Positions 47,410 through 59,869 of a stretch of DNA of 64,000 bases are shown piece by piece. Source of the stretch: Hirsutella rhossiliensis (Eukaryota > Ascomycota > Sordariomycetes > Hypocreales > Ophiocordycipitaceae). A program made the position numbers and the translations under genes. Numbering within the stretch: position 1 is the first letter of the stretch; each line of letters opens with the position of its first letter. Under the pieces are notes generated by a model, which worked only from the letters and a program-made list of their open reading frames with translations, was not told the origin of the DNA and did no database searches. The stretch is taken from NCBI RefSeq assembly GCF_020360975.1, contig NW_025408677.1, positions 1,488,001 through 1,552,000 on the forward strand, in the 5' to 3' direction.

Positions 47410-48290
47410 AGGAGGTATTAGTAATTGACGAGGTTAGCATGCACGAGGCGCGAACGCTACACGCGGCCAATAAGCGGCTCTGCCGGCTGCGGGGGTCGCC
47501 TTAAGACTTTAGCAGGGTCCCGGCAGCGATCCTCTACGGCGACTTCCACCAGTTCCGGCCGGTGCAAGTGTTAGAGGACTCTAGTGGGATCTGGAAGGTT
47601 CCATGGATATGGCGACTCCGTCGCCTAAGTCTATATAGACTCGGATCATCATTATATCTATAGCTAGATAGACAAGCATCAATAGATTGCTCACTTATCC
47701 TTTCTAATCCGCAGGTGCGGACAATAGCAAGTGCGGTCGATCGTGCTGCTAAGCGTGGCCATGCCGTAGGGCGAAGACAGGGCGTTCGCGGCCGAGCAGC
47801 GGCGGCAGCACGACAAGGCGCACGCGCTATAGAGGAGGTTCACGACGGTCATCATGCTAGACAAGCAGATACGGGCCGCCGGCGACCCGGAGCTGCGGCG
47901 GCTGCTCGGCGGATCCGCGGGGCAGGACCCGTTAGACCTAGACCTACTAAACTCGAGGTGCCATAGGGAGGGCAAGCGGATTGCGTGGGAGACAGGCCTA
48001 ACGGCAGTGACGCCGCTGACAGGAACCGCTGGAAACTTCACCTAGAGGCGGCGCGCGACTTCCTCTCTAAGAACAAGCAGAAGGAGGGCGCGCCGATAGG
48101 GGAGGAGGCGGTGCTAGTGCTAGGCTACGACGACGATAGCGCGACCCTAGTGCCGGCCGTCCTCGTCTTCGTGCCCGGCATGCCAGTCGTCATAAACCAG
48201 AACACGCACTAGGGGCTAAAGCCGGTGAACGGGGTTAGGTACACGGTGGTAGACGCGAAGATGGTAAAGTTAGATTACTAGCTAGATAAC
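47410..48290 (+). pseudogene. Pif1-like DNA helicase fragment
   Basis: The 5' part reads LVIDEVSMHEARTLHAANK (Walker B region, 47418-47470) and AILYGDFHQFRPVQ (helicase motif III-like). After a 148-bp interruption it reads AEQRRQHDKAHAL, IMLDKQIRAAGDPELRRLLG, LLNSRCHREGKRIAWETGLTAVTPL. It then shifts frame near 48010 to DRNRWKLHLEAA and VFVPGMPVVINQNTH. Fungal Pif1-like helicases of repeat-rich regions share this sequence. The Walker A part and the C-terminus are missing. CA/TG are largely retained, with a few TAG stops. Confidence 0.8.
47580..47727. other. 148-bp interruption in the Pif1-like frame, flanked by CAAGTG
   Basis: CAAGTG at 47574-47579 is repeated at 47728-47733, and coding resumes as QVRSIVL right after. 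It may be a small insertion with a 6-bp target duplication, or an intron with weak sites (GTGTTA at the left, ACAATAG at the right). Confidence 0.5.
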
Positions 48291-48989
48291 TAGAGATACC
48301 TACTTTCCTCGTAAAGTGCTATATTAAGTTAAAATATAAACTTATTGCTTATTTTACTACGTTTAATATATATAATTTAGTCCGGTCTAAGCTATTATAA
48401 ACGATATTAATCCTTTTAGCCCCTCCTTCTAGTATAGAAAGGGAGCGGGTGCGAAAGTAGGTTAATACTAGTACTTAAAATAAAGAAACTATATATAGAG
48501 CCTACTATAAGCGGCTTACTTTAGACAAGGCCGATATTATTGCGCTAAGGAACCTAACGATATCCCCGTGCAGCGATTAGGACTTTTACGACTATATTAA
48601 ATAATTATTTTCGTGAATTTATAGATTAGGCTTCGGGGCAGATAGTATTGCATCTCTATACCTACTAGCGTACGGAGACTTCTTATTCTAGGGTTATCTT
48701 AGAGGGGGAGTCGAGGTAAGTTATATACGTGCTATAGAAGAGCGGAGGAGGAACTAAAGGACCTTTAGCATCTAGAGCAATATAAATAGCGGCTAGACTT
48801 ATATAAGTATTGCCTCGGCGCCGCTTTAGACACGGAGTCCCTATTATATCTTATATAATACTATATAGTAGCCGATAATTAAGATAAAGGAGAGGCTAGT
48901 ATTTCGTAATTAAGTTAGAACGGAAAGACCGAAAGGAGATACCGCGTCTTATCTTATAGCTAAGGGCACTTACGTATAGCCGTAAGAGG
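48291..48989. other. RIP-degraded sequence, not recognised
   Basis: CA/TG scarce. It may include the 3' end of the SANT-domain relic on the minus strand, but I see no defined domain. Confidence 0.35.
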
Positions 48990-49930
48990 TATTATACGGT
49001 AACTAATTAGACGATAGTTACTATAATTATTTTGCTTCTATAGTACGTATATAAATCTAACCTAGTAAGCGCTACACCGATATTACTTTATAATCTATAG
49101 CTCTAAAAAGAATATAAAGGTCTATAGTATCGTTAAGCAATAAATATTATTCGCTATGCTTTAGCTTAGTGCAATAGTGCACCTATAGGTATCTACGAGA
49201 CCGCCCTAGAAACGTATTATTAAAACGCTTATAGATCTCCGCTTATAAGAGGTTGCCCTATTCCTTCCTTAGCTTAGTAAGTAGGTTATCTTCTTCGCGC
49301 GTAAACCTAGCACTCGTGCCGGAAGTCCGCCCTGCCTAACCGCTAGTCGCTCTAGTAGTCGTAGTACGGCGCGTATTGCCTATAGGAATACTTCCTTAGC
49401 TATGCAATATATAAAATAGCTATTTAAATTATACCTAGAATATACCCACGCTATCTACGATAACCCGCTTAAATATAACGTTCTATAGAGGCTACTCCTT
49501 AAATATTATAGCGGATATCCCGACGTTTCCGTCTTTAAAGGAGTCGTACGACGCTAGCGGACTAGGTATACTACGTGCTAACGTATATTTAACCTTTCGC
49601 ATCGGTAGGAAACGGGATACGTTACTACTATAGCGCTAGGGCTTCGTAGTAGTAGAATTATACCTAACCTTCCGACGTTTACGCGGAGATTGCTTAGTAG
49701 GGTCGTTAGCGTCGTAGGCCACGCCGTCCTCCTAGCCGCCCCTTTCGCCGCTATTCGCCGCGGCGGGATAATACTCCGTGTCGATATATACGCCGCCGGA
49801 ATAGTCGTCGTAATCGTCGGAAGTATCTATCTAATATCGCTAGGCCTTACTACTAATCTTATAATTACCTTAGGCTAGGTTACTATTACTTTAATTCGCG
49901 CTCTCGGGGGAGTATAATCCCTAAGCCTCT
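48990..49930 (-). pseudogene. Relic of a fungal SANT/Myb-domain gene
   Basis: The minus-strand frame starts with an acidic, Tyr-rich stretch (YDDYSGGVYIDTEYYPAAA, near 49770-49830) and a basic SPRKRRKVRYN that could be a nuclear signal. It ends with ARFTREEDNLLTKLRKE, NLL then AEIYKRFNNTFLGRSRRYL and VHYCTKLKHSE (about 49160-49330), matching a SANT/Myb helix triplet. Trp positions are TAG. It was probably a transcription-factor-like host gene family now inactivated by RIP. Start and end are approximate. Confidence 0.6.
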
Positions 49931-52259
49931 AGTAGTAGGTTAATTAGATACTAGGACTCGGTTTCTATACTATAGTCCTTATAGGCGCCGGCTTTAAGGT
50001 CTTATCTTACTAAAATCCCTAGGGATTACTATTTTAAGGCGTAATCCTTATATATTTCGGAAACGTTACCGAGTTATATAAGAATGCTACTCGTAGGTAG
50101 ATAGTCTAGTTAATTTAGAATGCTCTTAGTAGGGCTCTACGACGCTTTATCCGCTCTAGGCAAGCTATATATAGGCGGTATCGGGGCTAGTATAGGCGAA
50201 GGCGCTATAGGGCTACTTAGGACCGATATTAATATTAATAGTCTAGTGCCTATCGTAGCCTTTCTACTAGCTTAATTAACCGTTAATAAACCTAGCCGGC
50301 GGGATTCCTCGGCCTTCCTAGCTCCGTTAGACACCGTGCTAAGGCATTCTAGCCTATTCGTTAACCCCCCGACTTATAGGTAATAAGGTATATAAGAACT
50401 TACCTATACTATTAGGGCTACTAGTCTATACTTTAGCTATAGATATAACGACGGCGTTAGCCGACGGAAGTATATTAAGAGACCGCGAGTTATCTATATC
50501 CTAACTATTACGACTATCGCCCTTACCCCTAACTTAGTTATCTATATTATTAGCCTTAGATTCCGTATTAAATAAAATCGTTATCGGCGTATCTAAATAT
50601 CGCCTATAGATAGCGGGTATACGGTTTAAGCCTACCCTTGCCCTAGGGGATAAAGCTTATCGCGAGGTCGTAGAAGTAAATAGATACTACTACTACGTTA
50701 ATAGCCGCGGTAGCCTTAGCTATAGCTGCTTCGTCTACCTACCGCCCCCTAAGGGAGGAACCTAAAAGGCTTAGCTATTAAGAGTAATAGTAGAAGTTAT
50801 TATTAAGGTAGGCGAATCTTTTATAGGAGTAAGTAACGCTATTCGCCTATAAATAGTTAGAGAACTTTACTAAGAAGTATTATTAGGAGCATGAGTGCTA
50901 GATGCCTTAAATATACGAGCGAGCCGCGCTTACTACTCTAGCCGACGCTCCCCTTACCTCGGCTTAAATATACTCCCTAGGCTCTAGGTGCTCTCGGGCT
51001 TTCGTATTATTCTATCCGGCCGTCCGTCCGAAACAACGTATAGGGCTAGACCCGCGTAAGCTAGCCTCTTATTTCTCCCGTTTACTCTCTGCTAATTATA
51101 TAGCTATTAGACTATACCGGACGCGGCTAAAAGGATACTATAGAATCCTCCTCGTAACCCTACTATAGACCGGCTTACGCTATTAGCGGCCCGTTATACT
51201 CGGCAGCTCTAAGTTAGCCTTAGGCTCCGTATATTAGTCCTTAATTAGCATTAGTGCTCCCGTCCTATTATTATATTCTACGGGCCTAGATTAAAGGATA
51301 AGGCTCGGCACCTAGTTATAGGCGTCCTTAGAGCGCCTTTTCCTAGCTTACGTTTAGCGTAGCAATATATGCCGAGTCGCCTCTACGCGACCCTCTATTA
51401 ACGGCTAAAATTAATAAAAGGGGGCATAGTTATGCCTTATATAGTATATCGGAAAGAGTCCGGCCGAGGGAACGCCGGGCCATGTCCCTCGTATTAATAG
51501 ACTATACGCTAGCCTTTCCTCCTTATATTATACTAGTCTATAGCGCGAAAGGGTAATTTAGCTCGTTAGGGATAGCGCCGGTCTAGCCGTGTTAGTTAAT
51601 AGACCTGCCCCTTATATTACGCGTTAGCGCCATTAGCAACCGCGCATTTTCGTGACCGACTAAGGGGCTTATAGGCTTCCTTTACCTACTAAATAGGGGC
51701 TAGCGTCCGTAGGGGCAGCCGTAACGGCAAGAGATAAGACAGTCCGAGGTTAGGTTAGGGATAGAACGTATAGCTAGACGGATAACAATAGCTTTATTTA
51801 AGTTAAGGAAGGCGCACTGCGTGACGATAAAGACACGTATGCTTAGTAGTAGTAGTAGCGGCGGCGGCATTTCTAGAAGAAAGGGGCGCAGACGCGTCTA
51901 GCGGTAGAGGGCGAAGCGAAGAGGTCTATATAGAGGTCGGCGGTAGACTAGCGGTATAGGCGAGATAAAGACGGTGTGTATAAGGAAGGCGGGCGGAGGC
52001 GGAGGATAGGGTACGGTAGTAAGGGCCGAGCGTGTTATAGAAGGAGAGAGAAGTTAAGAGTATATATCGACGAGCGAGGGCAGGTATTAAGATATTTATA
52101 TTCCTACTATATCGAGCGTTATAACTAGGATCACGGGGCAGGGGCGGGGTTAGGGCGGCGGCGGCGCGATACTTAATCGGCGAGGGGCCATTTCCGGAGG
52201 CGGAAGCAGCGTGTTAGAGATTACTAAAGGTATAGACTAAGTAGTTAAAGAATACTTAG
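49931..52259. other. RIP-degraded sequence, not recognised
   Basis: A plus-strand frame around 50690-51010 reads fairly continuously (YYYVNSRGSLSYSCFVYLPPP; ASRAYYSSRRSPYLGLNILPRL) but I cannot assign it. GC-rich simple stretches occur at 51850-52210. No RNA genes seen. Confidence 0.35.
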
Positions 52260-53280
52260 GGGTTTTTCGTCCTTTTAAGACTACCTTACTCTTAAAAGCC
52301 TACTACTTATAATATCTAAGGCTTTAGTAGCGTATAAAAGAGTAAGAACTAAGCTATTTCTTTATAGCTATTAAGGCCTTATTTCTCTTTAAAATAGTAT
52401 TTTACTATTAAGTAGTTAAGAAAAAAGTAAAAGGTTTCTAGCTTACTATCTTAATTAAGCTATAGTAATAGCTTTTATTTATTAAGGGCTGCTTTATATA
52501 TTAACTTCTTAATAGTAAGGGGTATATCTATTAAAGCTAGTATTAAAAGGGTATTAAGGATTTAATATAAAGTCGCTCGTTAGTCTAGGTCTTATAATAT
52601 CTAGTAAAATAGCTTTATAAATTTTATTTATTTATCTTACTACTAGTAAGCTTTTTCTTATAAGTATTATTAGTATAGCTCTTTTACTTATTACTATACC
52701 TATTAATACTAAGCTTTTTTTTATAATAGCTATTATTACTACTACTACCTTAGCTAGTACTACTAAGGTTTTAATATTAAGTTTAATATATTAATAGCTT
52801 ATACTATTATAAGGTAAGTAAAGGGATATACTATAAGTACCTTTTATTATATTATAATAATAAGCTATATAAGATCTAGCTATACGCTATACTTACTATT
52901 ATTAGATATTATTTATATATATAGCTTACTTTACCTTATAATACTATTAGCTAAGGTCTAGGCCAATACCTAGACTTATACTAAAGGTAAATACCTTTAT
53001 ACTAAGAAATCCCTTAATAAGGACCTTAGCCTTATTATTTAATAAAAGGACTTTATTTCCTCCTATTAAAGTATAAGTATTATTAAAATAAGATTAAGAT
53101 AGTATATTTCTTATATAGAGAGATATAAGAAGTATATAAAAAATATACGAAGGTAAAATTAAAAGTAAGGGGTTAGATAAGTAAGGTAAAGAGATTTAAT
53201 TCTTATAAGGGTAGTAATAAAGGTAAGGGAGTAATTATTATATTACTTTAATTATCCTTCTTTCCTCTATCTAACGCCCC
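52260..53280. other. AT-rich segment with a terminal inverted repeat pair
   Basis: No gene recognised. GGGGTTAGATA at 53169-53179 and TATCTAACGCCCC at 53268-53280 form an inverted pair around about 90 bp. It may be a MITE, or an LTR end of the copia element that follows. Confidence 0.4.
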
Positions 53281-56200
53281 TCTTTATACCTATCTAGTAT
53301 CTTAATTAATAAAGAAGATCCTACTTAAAGAAGCTACTAATATCCCTTTAACTACTAAGCTTTTTATTAGTTTTTCCCTTCCTTTCTAGCCGTTACTAGT
53401 ATATCTATCTTATCTCTCGCTACCTTTATAGGAAGGTATCGCTACTTTTACTTCCCTTTATACCCCTACCCTCCTTTCTATACCTCTTTTTAGCTCCTTC
53501 TTCCTTCTTTTATACCGGATGTTTTTAGCTTCCTTAGTCCTTCTTACTAAGGGATATCTCTAAGAACTACGAAATTAAGCTACGCTTCGCGATATACCCC
53601 CTTAGCTATAGCCTGCCCCTTAAGGGCATAGCTAATACGGCTTTAGGCTAGTAAGCGTATAGAGGAGGTCTTAGTCTATACTTATCCCTTACTTAAGAAA
53701 TCTAGGTTTTAGCCGCGAGCTCTTTTAGACTTACTTTAGGAAAAAGGGGCCTAAGGAGAAAATTAAGTCCTATAAGAAAAGGGGTCTTCTCTAAGGATAA
53801 ATCCCTAAAAAGGGGGCCTATAAGAAGAATAAGTCCTAATTAAGCTAGGGGCCCTCCTTTAAGATAAGTCTTAATTCCTCTCTTTAGCTATAAACGTCTC
53901 CTTCCTCCTATATACTATTAGCTCTTCTTATAGACTCTTAAGGCAAGCTTTTAAGGATAGCTTCTCTTAAACGTCTTCTAGCTTAATTTACTATAAAAGG
54001 ATAGCTAGCTTTTACTTTAGTAAGGGCTTTATAAGACCGTTAGCTTTTATCGATACTATTAAAACCTAATAAATAGAATAAGTCCCTTTTAGACCTCTTA
54101 GCGTAACTAATACTAATAGATATTAATATACTATAGCTAGGTTAATAGCTTACTATTTTCCTTTATAAGAATCCGTATAGTTTATATAGTATTATATTCT
54201 ATAGCTAATAGGGTCGGAATTTATAGTTATAGAGATATTAATAGCTAGCTAAGGAAAATCGCTTTTTTTAACGCTTTTAAAAAAGCTAGTAGCTTTGCCT
54301 CTATATTAAAAGTTATAATAGTAGCCTACTTCGAAGCTCTCTAAGTAATAGTTCCTTTAAAAAGGGATATAATATACCCCTATAAGCTCTTTCTATTTAA
54401 GAAATTATCTATAAAGGACGAATCGCTTAAATAAAGGAAGATTTTAGTAGCTTATTTCCTTTCTTACCCTCCTAAGTATAGACTATATAATCTCGTTAAA
54501 TAGAGATAAAGGATAGCTCTATCTACTACTTCTTAATACCTAGGGCTAGGATTCTAGTTATGCCTAGCTAGCTAGGAGACCGTAAAAGAGATATCCGGTC
54601 TAGTAAAAATAGGTAAAAAAAGTAAGGAGCCTACCTTCTATTAATATTAGTATTTCTCTTACTCCTTAGCTTAAAAGGATAGATTAAGTAAAAGCTCTTC
54701 GTTTAATATAGGCGTAAAGGGAAGATTCTTATCGAGGGAATTAAGGAGGAATTTATAAGCGACCTTATCGATATAGGCGTCTTAAGTAAGCTAGATAGTC
54801 CGTTAGGACCTATTCTAAAGGATTTATATCCCTAGGAACTACTTTAGCTCCCTTAGCTTAGTTATCTTATACCTTTATTATAGGCCTTATATAGCCTCCT
54901 TAGTAATAGCTTCTTCCTCTTTTAGGTAGGCCTAGATAATATTATCGACGTAGAAGAAAACTATAATTTTACCCTTCTATATTATATATAGTTCCTAAGG
55001 GACTTTCTTTAAGCCTAGGGCTTTAAAAGAACCTATTAAATACTATTACTAATAAAGGAGTAATCTTTATAGTCTATATAGAGCTTTCCTAAGCTATAGA
55101 ACCTTTCCTAGCTATTAGAAGCTTAGTAGAAGGTATATATAGATAACTTCTTCTTCCTTAAGTAAGTAGTTAATAAAGGCGTTAACTATATCTATCTATT
55201 TAAGCTCGAGGTTAAATTCTACTACTATAGCTATAAGGGTCTAAAAAGATATCCTTACTAGGGTAGTTGCCTTAGTAGGTAGATCCCCTTTTTCCTATTA
55301 ATTCCTATAGATAACTAGCTAGGCTTTAAACTTTTAAAAGAAGCGGTGTTTATTAGTCTTATAGATAAAGACCTACTTATAGCTAAGGACCTATTTTCCT
55401 CTTACCTTTTCCTTATAGACCTCTTTAAAAGACCCTATCTCTTTATATAAAGCTAGGTAGTCTTTCTAGGCCTAGAAAAACTAGTCTTTAAAAGGGTGTC
55501 TTTTTAGTTACTTTTAGTTTACTAATAGGTCCGGGAGGTCTCTTTTATATACCTTCCTTACTAATAGTAGCTTAAAAAGCTAGCCTACTATAAACGCTTT
55601 ATAGGAACTATCTTTTATTAACGTTAAGTAGAAGTTAGAAAAACGATCGAAATAAAAGAGAGGTTAGTTTTCTTTAGTAACTATATTAAGCCTTATACTA
55701 TCCTTTACTTCTTAAAGTAAGGATAAAAAGGTAGCTAGGTAATCCTTTAAGAGAGGTGCTTTTCCTACCCCTTTAAGGGTCGAGATAAGAAGACTAACTA
55801 AAAAGGCTACTTTTAGATCTTCTTCTTATATAGGAGGAGGCATAGGTAGGTAGGTATATTCTAGCTCTATTACTTTCCTATAGTCTCCTTCTTTATTTAG
55901 ATTATTTAATCTAGTAGCTTCCTTCTTTTTTTCTTCCTTAAAGTTAGCGTTATCCTTAACTACTTCGACGTTAGTTTCTTCTTCCGTTTCCTTATCTAAG
56001 ACCTCTTCTTAAGACTATTAAGAAGGGGGGATTTAAATCTTCTAAATTAGCTAACGTTATAAGAGTAAGAAGGGCTATTAATCCCTCTTTTTATCGAAGA
56101 AGCTAGATTCGTCGAAAATTATATCCCTAGTTAAAATAACCTTTTATAAAAGAGGAATCTAAATTTAGAAGATATTTATAAAATTATAACTAATAAGGTA

Positions 56201-58000
56201 ACTAATAAAAGCTCTAGGATTAAGCTTTCTTTTCTTTTTTCTTTTTAGCTATATATTAAGAGTTATTACGTATACCTTATAGCTATAGGTATAAAGATAG
56301 GCTAGCGAGGCCTTCTTTTTTATAAAGAGCTTAAAGGGGGATTTCTAGTCTATTCCTTAGGTAGTCCCTCTAAGGTCCTTAGGGTCTTAAGGGGTCTAGT
56401 TCTAAAGGTAATAGGCGGTCTTAACGACTTCCCTTTAAAGGTTATAGGGAAGCCTTATAGTAAGTCTTATTATATAAGCCCTTTTTATTATAGCACCCCT
56501 TAATCTTTCTACCTATCTATTCTAAGCCTAGGTATTTAATGCTAATAGAAGGGGTAAAATACTATTTTTTCGAAGCTAATTTAAGATATCCTTTATAAAT
56601 AGCTCTCTATTAAACCGTATCTTCTTTACCTTATAGCTAAAGTAGGATTTTATTTAGTTAACGAAGTCTTAAAAGGTAGACTAGTTATACTTACTTAGGT
56701 AGGTCCGTAAGAAATAAGGGAAAACTATCCTTAAAAAAGCGTCTATAAAGAATTTTACCTTAACGAAGCTTTCATAGTCCTTAGAGACGTCGGTCTAGTT
56801 AACCTAAATTTCCTTATATAGCTAGTCTAGCTATAAAGGCGTTCGTTTAGAAATTCGTCTCTTAGTCTTTTTTTAGCTATAGTATTCGTATTTAATAGTC
56901 TTTAGGCCCCTTATTTATACGCCCTATTATTAGCCTAGCTTATATAAAGCTAGGGGGCCCGGGTAACTAAGTTATATATACTAAAGAAGACCGTTTCTTT
57001 AGGCTACTAAAAGAGGGTCCTTTAAAGTAAACCTATTCCTTTTAGTAAGGAAAGCTAACTTTTTAAGTAGTTCCTTCCTATAAATAGGTTAGAATTCGAG
57101 AATAAATTAACCGAATTTTTCCTCGATAGGCCTAATAGTATAATTCTTCTAGACTAGCCTTATAGGCTTAGACGTTATATCTTAAAAGATTCCTTCCTCT
57201 TAAAAAAGATAGAAGGAAATTAAGCTTATTAAAAATTAAGGGTAAAAAGCTACTCTTTTTTATCGAAGAATTTATATAGACCTATTAGGTAGTTTTATCG
57301 TAAAATTCACCCTCCTATATCCCTCTATCTATATAGTTAATTCCTTAGTAATAAGATATTCCCTTTATACCTTCTTAAAAGACTAGAATTATAAGAGTAT
57401 ACTATAGATATTAAGGGAGGTACTAGAGTTAAAGATAGCTAATTTTTATAGGGGATAATTAAAGGGTCCTAATAGGTAGTCTTACTAATCTATAAGGAAG
57501 ATAAATACTAGATTTACTATACTAATAATTTTTCCTTAAATTTATAGTAGCGGTACTAGTTACTATTTCCTAGTAACTTAAATCTTATTTATCTTCTTTT
57601 ATAATAAGGGGTCCTCCTTAAAATACTATTATACTATTTCTTATAGCCTCTTTAAAAGGTTAACTCCTTTAAGTTAGTTTTCCTTAAAGACTTATTAATA
57701 GTTTTCTAGCCGATAGGGCTTTTTATATACTTAGTAGGTAGGTCGATTCCTCCTTATATATTATCTCTTTAAGGAATCCTTATCTTAGTCTAGAAGGTCT
57801 ACTTAAAAACCCCTCCTTTTTACCCCTTATTATTAATTTTAATAAAGAGGTTTAATTTTAACTAGTTCCTTAATTTTTCGACTAATAGACTAAAAGATCT
57901 ATTAAGGGACTAGTTAGGCCGGTCTAACTAATAGGACCGGGGCCGGGCCTAGAGTAAGATATATAGCTAGGGCTAGGGCTATAGCTATAGTTAACGACGG
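53281..58000 (-). mobile_element. Ty1/copia element 2, RIP-degraded
   Basis: The minus strand reads as copia polyprotein. The RT region near 54900-55080 gives ALGLKKVP and KIIVFFYVDN; the second catalytic Asp reads Asn at 54941-54952. Integrase and gag parts lie toward 58000 but are hard to delimit. AT content is very high and CA/TG are almost absent. LTRs were not identified with confidence. Confidence 0.65.
54941..54952 (-). other. RT active-site box of copia-2, mutated (YVDN)
   Basis: Codons TAC GTC GAT AAT on the minus strand. The second catalytic Asp reads Asn by the same boundary change as in the other two LTR elements. Confidence 0.6.
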
Positions 58001-58590
58001 CGTTAAAGCTCTTAAGAAAGGAGGAGCTAAAAGGGCAATAGCTATAATAGTAGTAGTAAGGGCTATAGTAGCTATAAGTCGAACTATCTAGGTTAAGTAC
58101 TAGCTATTATAGAGTAAGTAGAGGTATATATATAGGTACCGTTTATAGGATAATATTAATAAGCTATATAGAGCTCTTCTATACGCGGCTAGCCCGCTAT
58201 TATATATATAAGATCCGGCCCTTTATATATAACTATATAGCTTAAGCTATAGCCTAAGCCTATTACTTATAATAGTTAAAGACTCTTATATAATGCCCTC
58301 CCTTAAGCGCGGCGTAGGGCTACCTTATTAACGGCTCCTATATAATTAGGCCTATGCCGCTAGCTCTTCCTTACCCTTTCCTATTAATCGAGCTAGCCTT
58401 ACTAGCCTTATTATCCCCGCGCCCGTTAGCCTAGGTAGCCGGAACCTAGCTCTATACTTATTAGCTAGCTAGCCGTTTAAATAAGGGCGTAACCTATTAT
58501 ATACGCCCCTAAGTAGCCGGCGGCCGGTCTAGACCTACGTAAGCCTTAGGTTACCCGTCCCTTTTACCTTAGGTAGTATCCTTTACTAAG
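58001..58590. other. Gene-free segment, possible LTR or promoter region
   Basis: No coding frame recognised. CAG/CAA-like triplets converted to TAG/TAA occur near 58048-58056. A segment starting TATAATGCCCTCCC near 58292 could be the start of an LTR (TG changed to TA). Confidence 0.35.
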
Positions 58591-58593
58591 GGG

Positions 58594-58600
58594 TATATAA
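58594..58600 (+). promoter_or_regulatory. TATA box followed by a pyrimidine-rich tract
   Basis: TATATAA on the plus strand is followed by a C/T-rich stretch at 58606-58648. This is a usual layout at fungal transcription starts, and it lies about 250-300 bp upstream of the Ala-rich reading frame. Confidence 0.5.
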
Positions 58601-58738
58601 AGCGGTATCCCCCTTTTCCCCCTTCCCTTCCTTCTCTCCTTTTTTTAACTATAGTAGTAGTATTAATAGGTAAGTTCCGCTCTACCTAAGGTATTAGTCT
58701 ATTCCTAGCTATATAGGCCGCTCTATTAATATATACTT

Positions 58739-58790
58739 ATAATAATAATAGTAGTAGTAATAATAGCCTTAATAATAATAATAACTTTAA
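58739..58790 (+). repeat. TAA/TAG triplet repeat, probably a former poly-Gln tract
   Basis: Runs of TAATAATAATAGTAGTAG and further TAA triplets. If each T came from a C in a CpA site, the run was CAA/CAG, coding poly-Gln. This is an inference from the RIP rule seen elsewhere in the window. Confidence 0.55.
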
Positions 58791-58840
58791 CTAATAAGTT
58801 CCGCGCCCTACTAAGCGGGAGGCCGTATTCCGTTAAGCTA

Positions 58841-59767
58841 ACTTCCGCGATAGATATATCTACCTCTCTCTCTCCTACCTCCTCCTTCTTAGAGCGTACG
58901 GAGTCGTTCGTCGACGCTATACTAGCCGCGGCTAACGATAACTCCGCCGCTACCGCCGCTCCTACCCGCGCCGCTACTACTACTCTTACCGCCGCCGCCG
59001 CCGCCTCTACTACGCTATTCGCCCTTACGTTGCCCCTTAGGGTAACGACGCTATCCCCGCCGCTACTTATAACGCCCGGCCCCTTAGCCCCCGCCTCCGT
59101 CTCTACTACCCCTATAAGTCTATAGTTAGGTAAGCGTAATAGACTTTATCCGCTAACCTCTTATAGTATAAGCGCTAAGTATAGGCCGGCGCTACCCGCT
59201 TAGCCCCCTATATACGTTATACGTCGTAGGAGCTCGACTACTCCGACTAGGCCGGGCGCCGCCGCGGCGGCAGCTACTATTAGTACGCGCGCGCTAGCCG
59301 CGCCTATAAGGCGGCGCCTCCCGTCCTACTTACTACGGCGTTAGCTTAGAAGGCCGGCTTATATAGGTAGGTATAGGGGGCTACTAAGAAGCGCCTTACT
59401 ACTGCCGCCGCCGCTTACTATAACCTCCGCGCCCTTAAGCGATAAGGCCTTATACCTAAGTAGGTCCTTACTCCTCCGCTCCCTTACTTCCGCTTTTAAC
59501 GTACCCGGTGCTAGGGATACCGCCTCTATTGCCCTATTAGCGGTCCCCTTAGCTATGCCCGCCTCCGCTACCGCTGCTACCCTTACTACCGCCGCTAGCC
59601 GCCGCCCCTCTACCTTTAGAGCCGCCGCCGCCGCTAACTAGCTTATAAGCTTAGAGGGCCGCCTTAGCGCCTTAAAGACCGCCGCCGCCGCTAATAAGAA
59701 GGAGGAGGCTAACGAGGACAACGATAATAAAGATAATAATAAGGGTAATAACGATAATAAGGAATAA
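58841..59767 (+). pseudogene. Ala/Pro/Thr-rich reading frame next to the gypsy element, function unknown
   Basis: One frame (frame 2) stays open for about 300 codons apart from four TAG codons, with no frameshift. It reads ERTESFVDAILAAANDNSAA, then Ala/Thr/Pro-rich sequence, an Arg-rich middle (IRRRLPSYLL), FRAAAAAN, EGRLSALKTAAAANKKEE, and a D/N/K-rich tail ending at 59765-59767. It follows a TATA box and a former poly-Gln tract. It lies on the strand opposite to the neighbouring gypsy polyprotein. It could be a gag of another element or an accessory gene; I do not recognise it. GC content is far above its neighbours. Confidence 0.5.
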
Positions 59768-59869
59768 GCCTAGGTAGTTTAAGGGCTCCGCCTTATAATA
59801 AACGCTATTTTTATCTTTACTTATACTATTATACTTATATTACTTATATTACTATAACTACCCCCTTTA

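Noticed and set aside
47715..47966. Plus-strand Ala/Arg-rich ORF
   Set aside because: Out of frame with the recognisable helicase sequence in the same place.
49690..49878. Plus-strand ORF resembling a membrane protein
   Set aside because: Hydrophobic only because it is antisense to an acidic, Tyr-rich segment of the SANT-domain relic.
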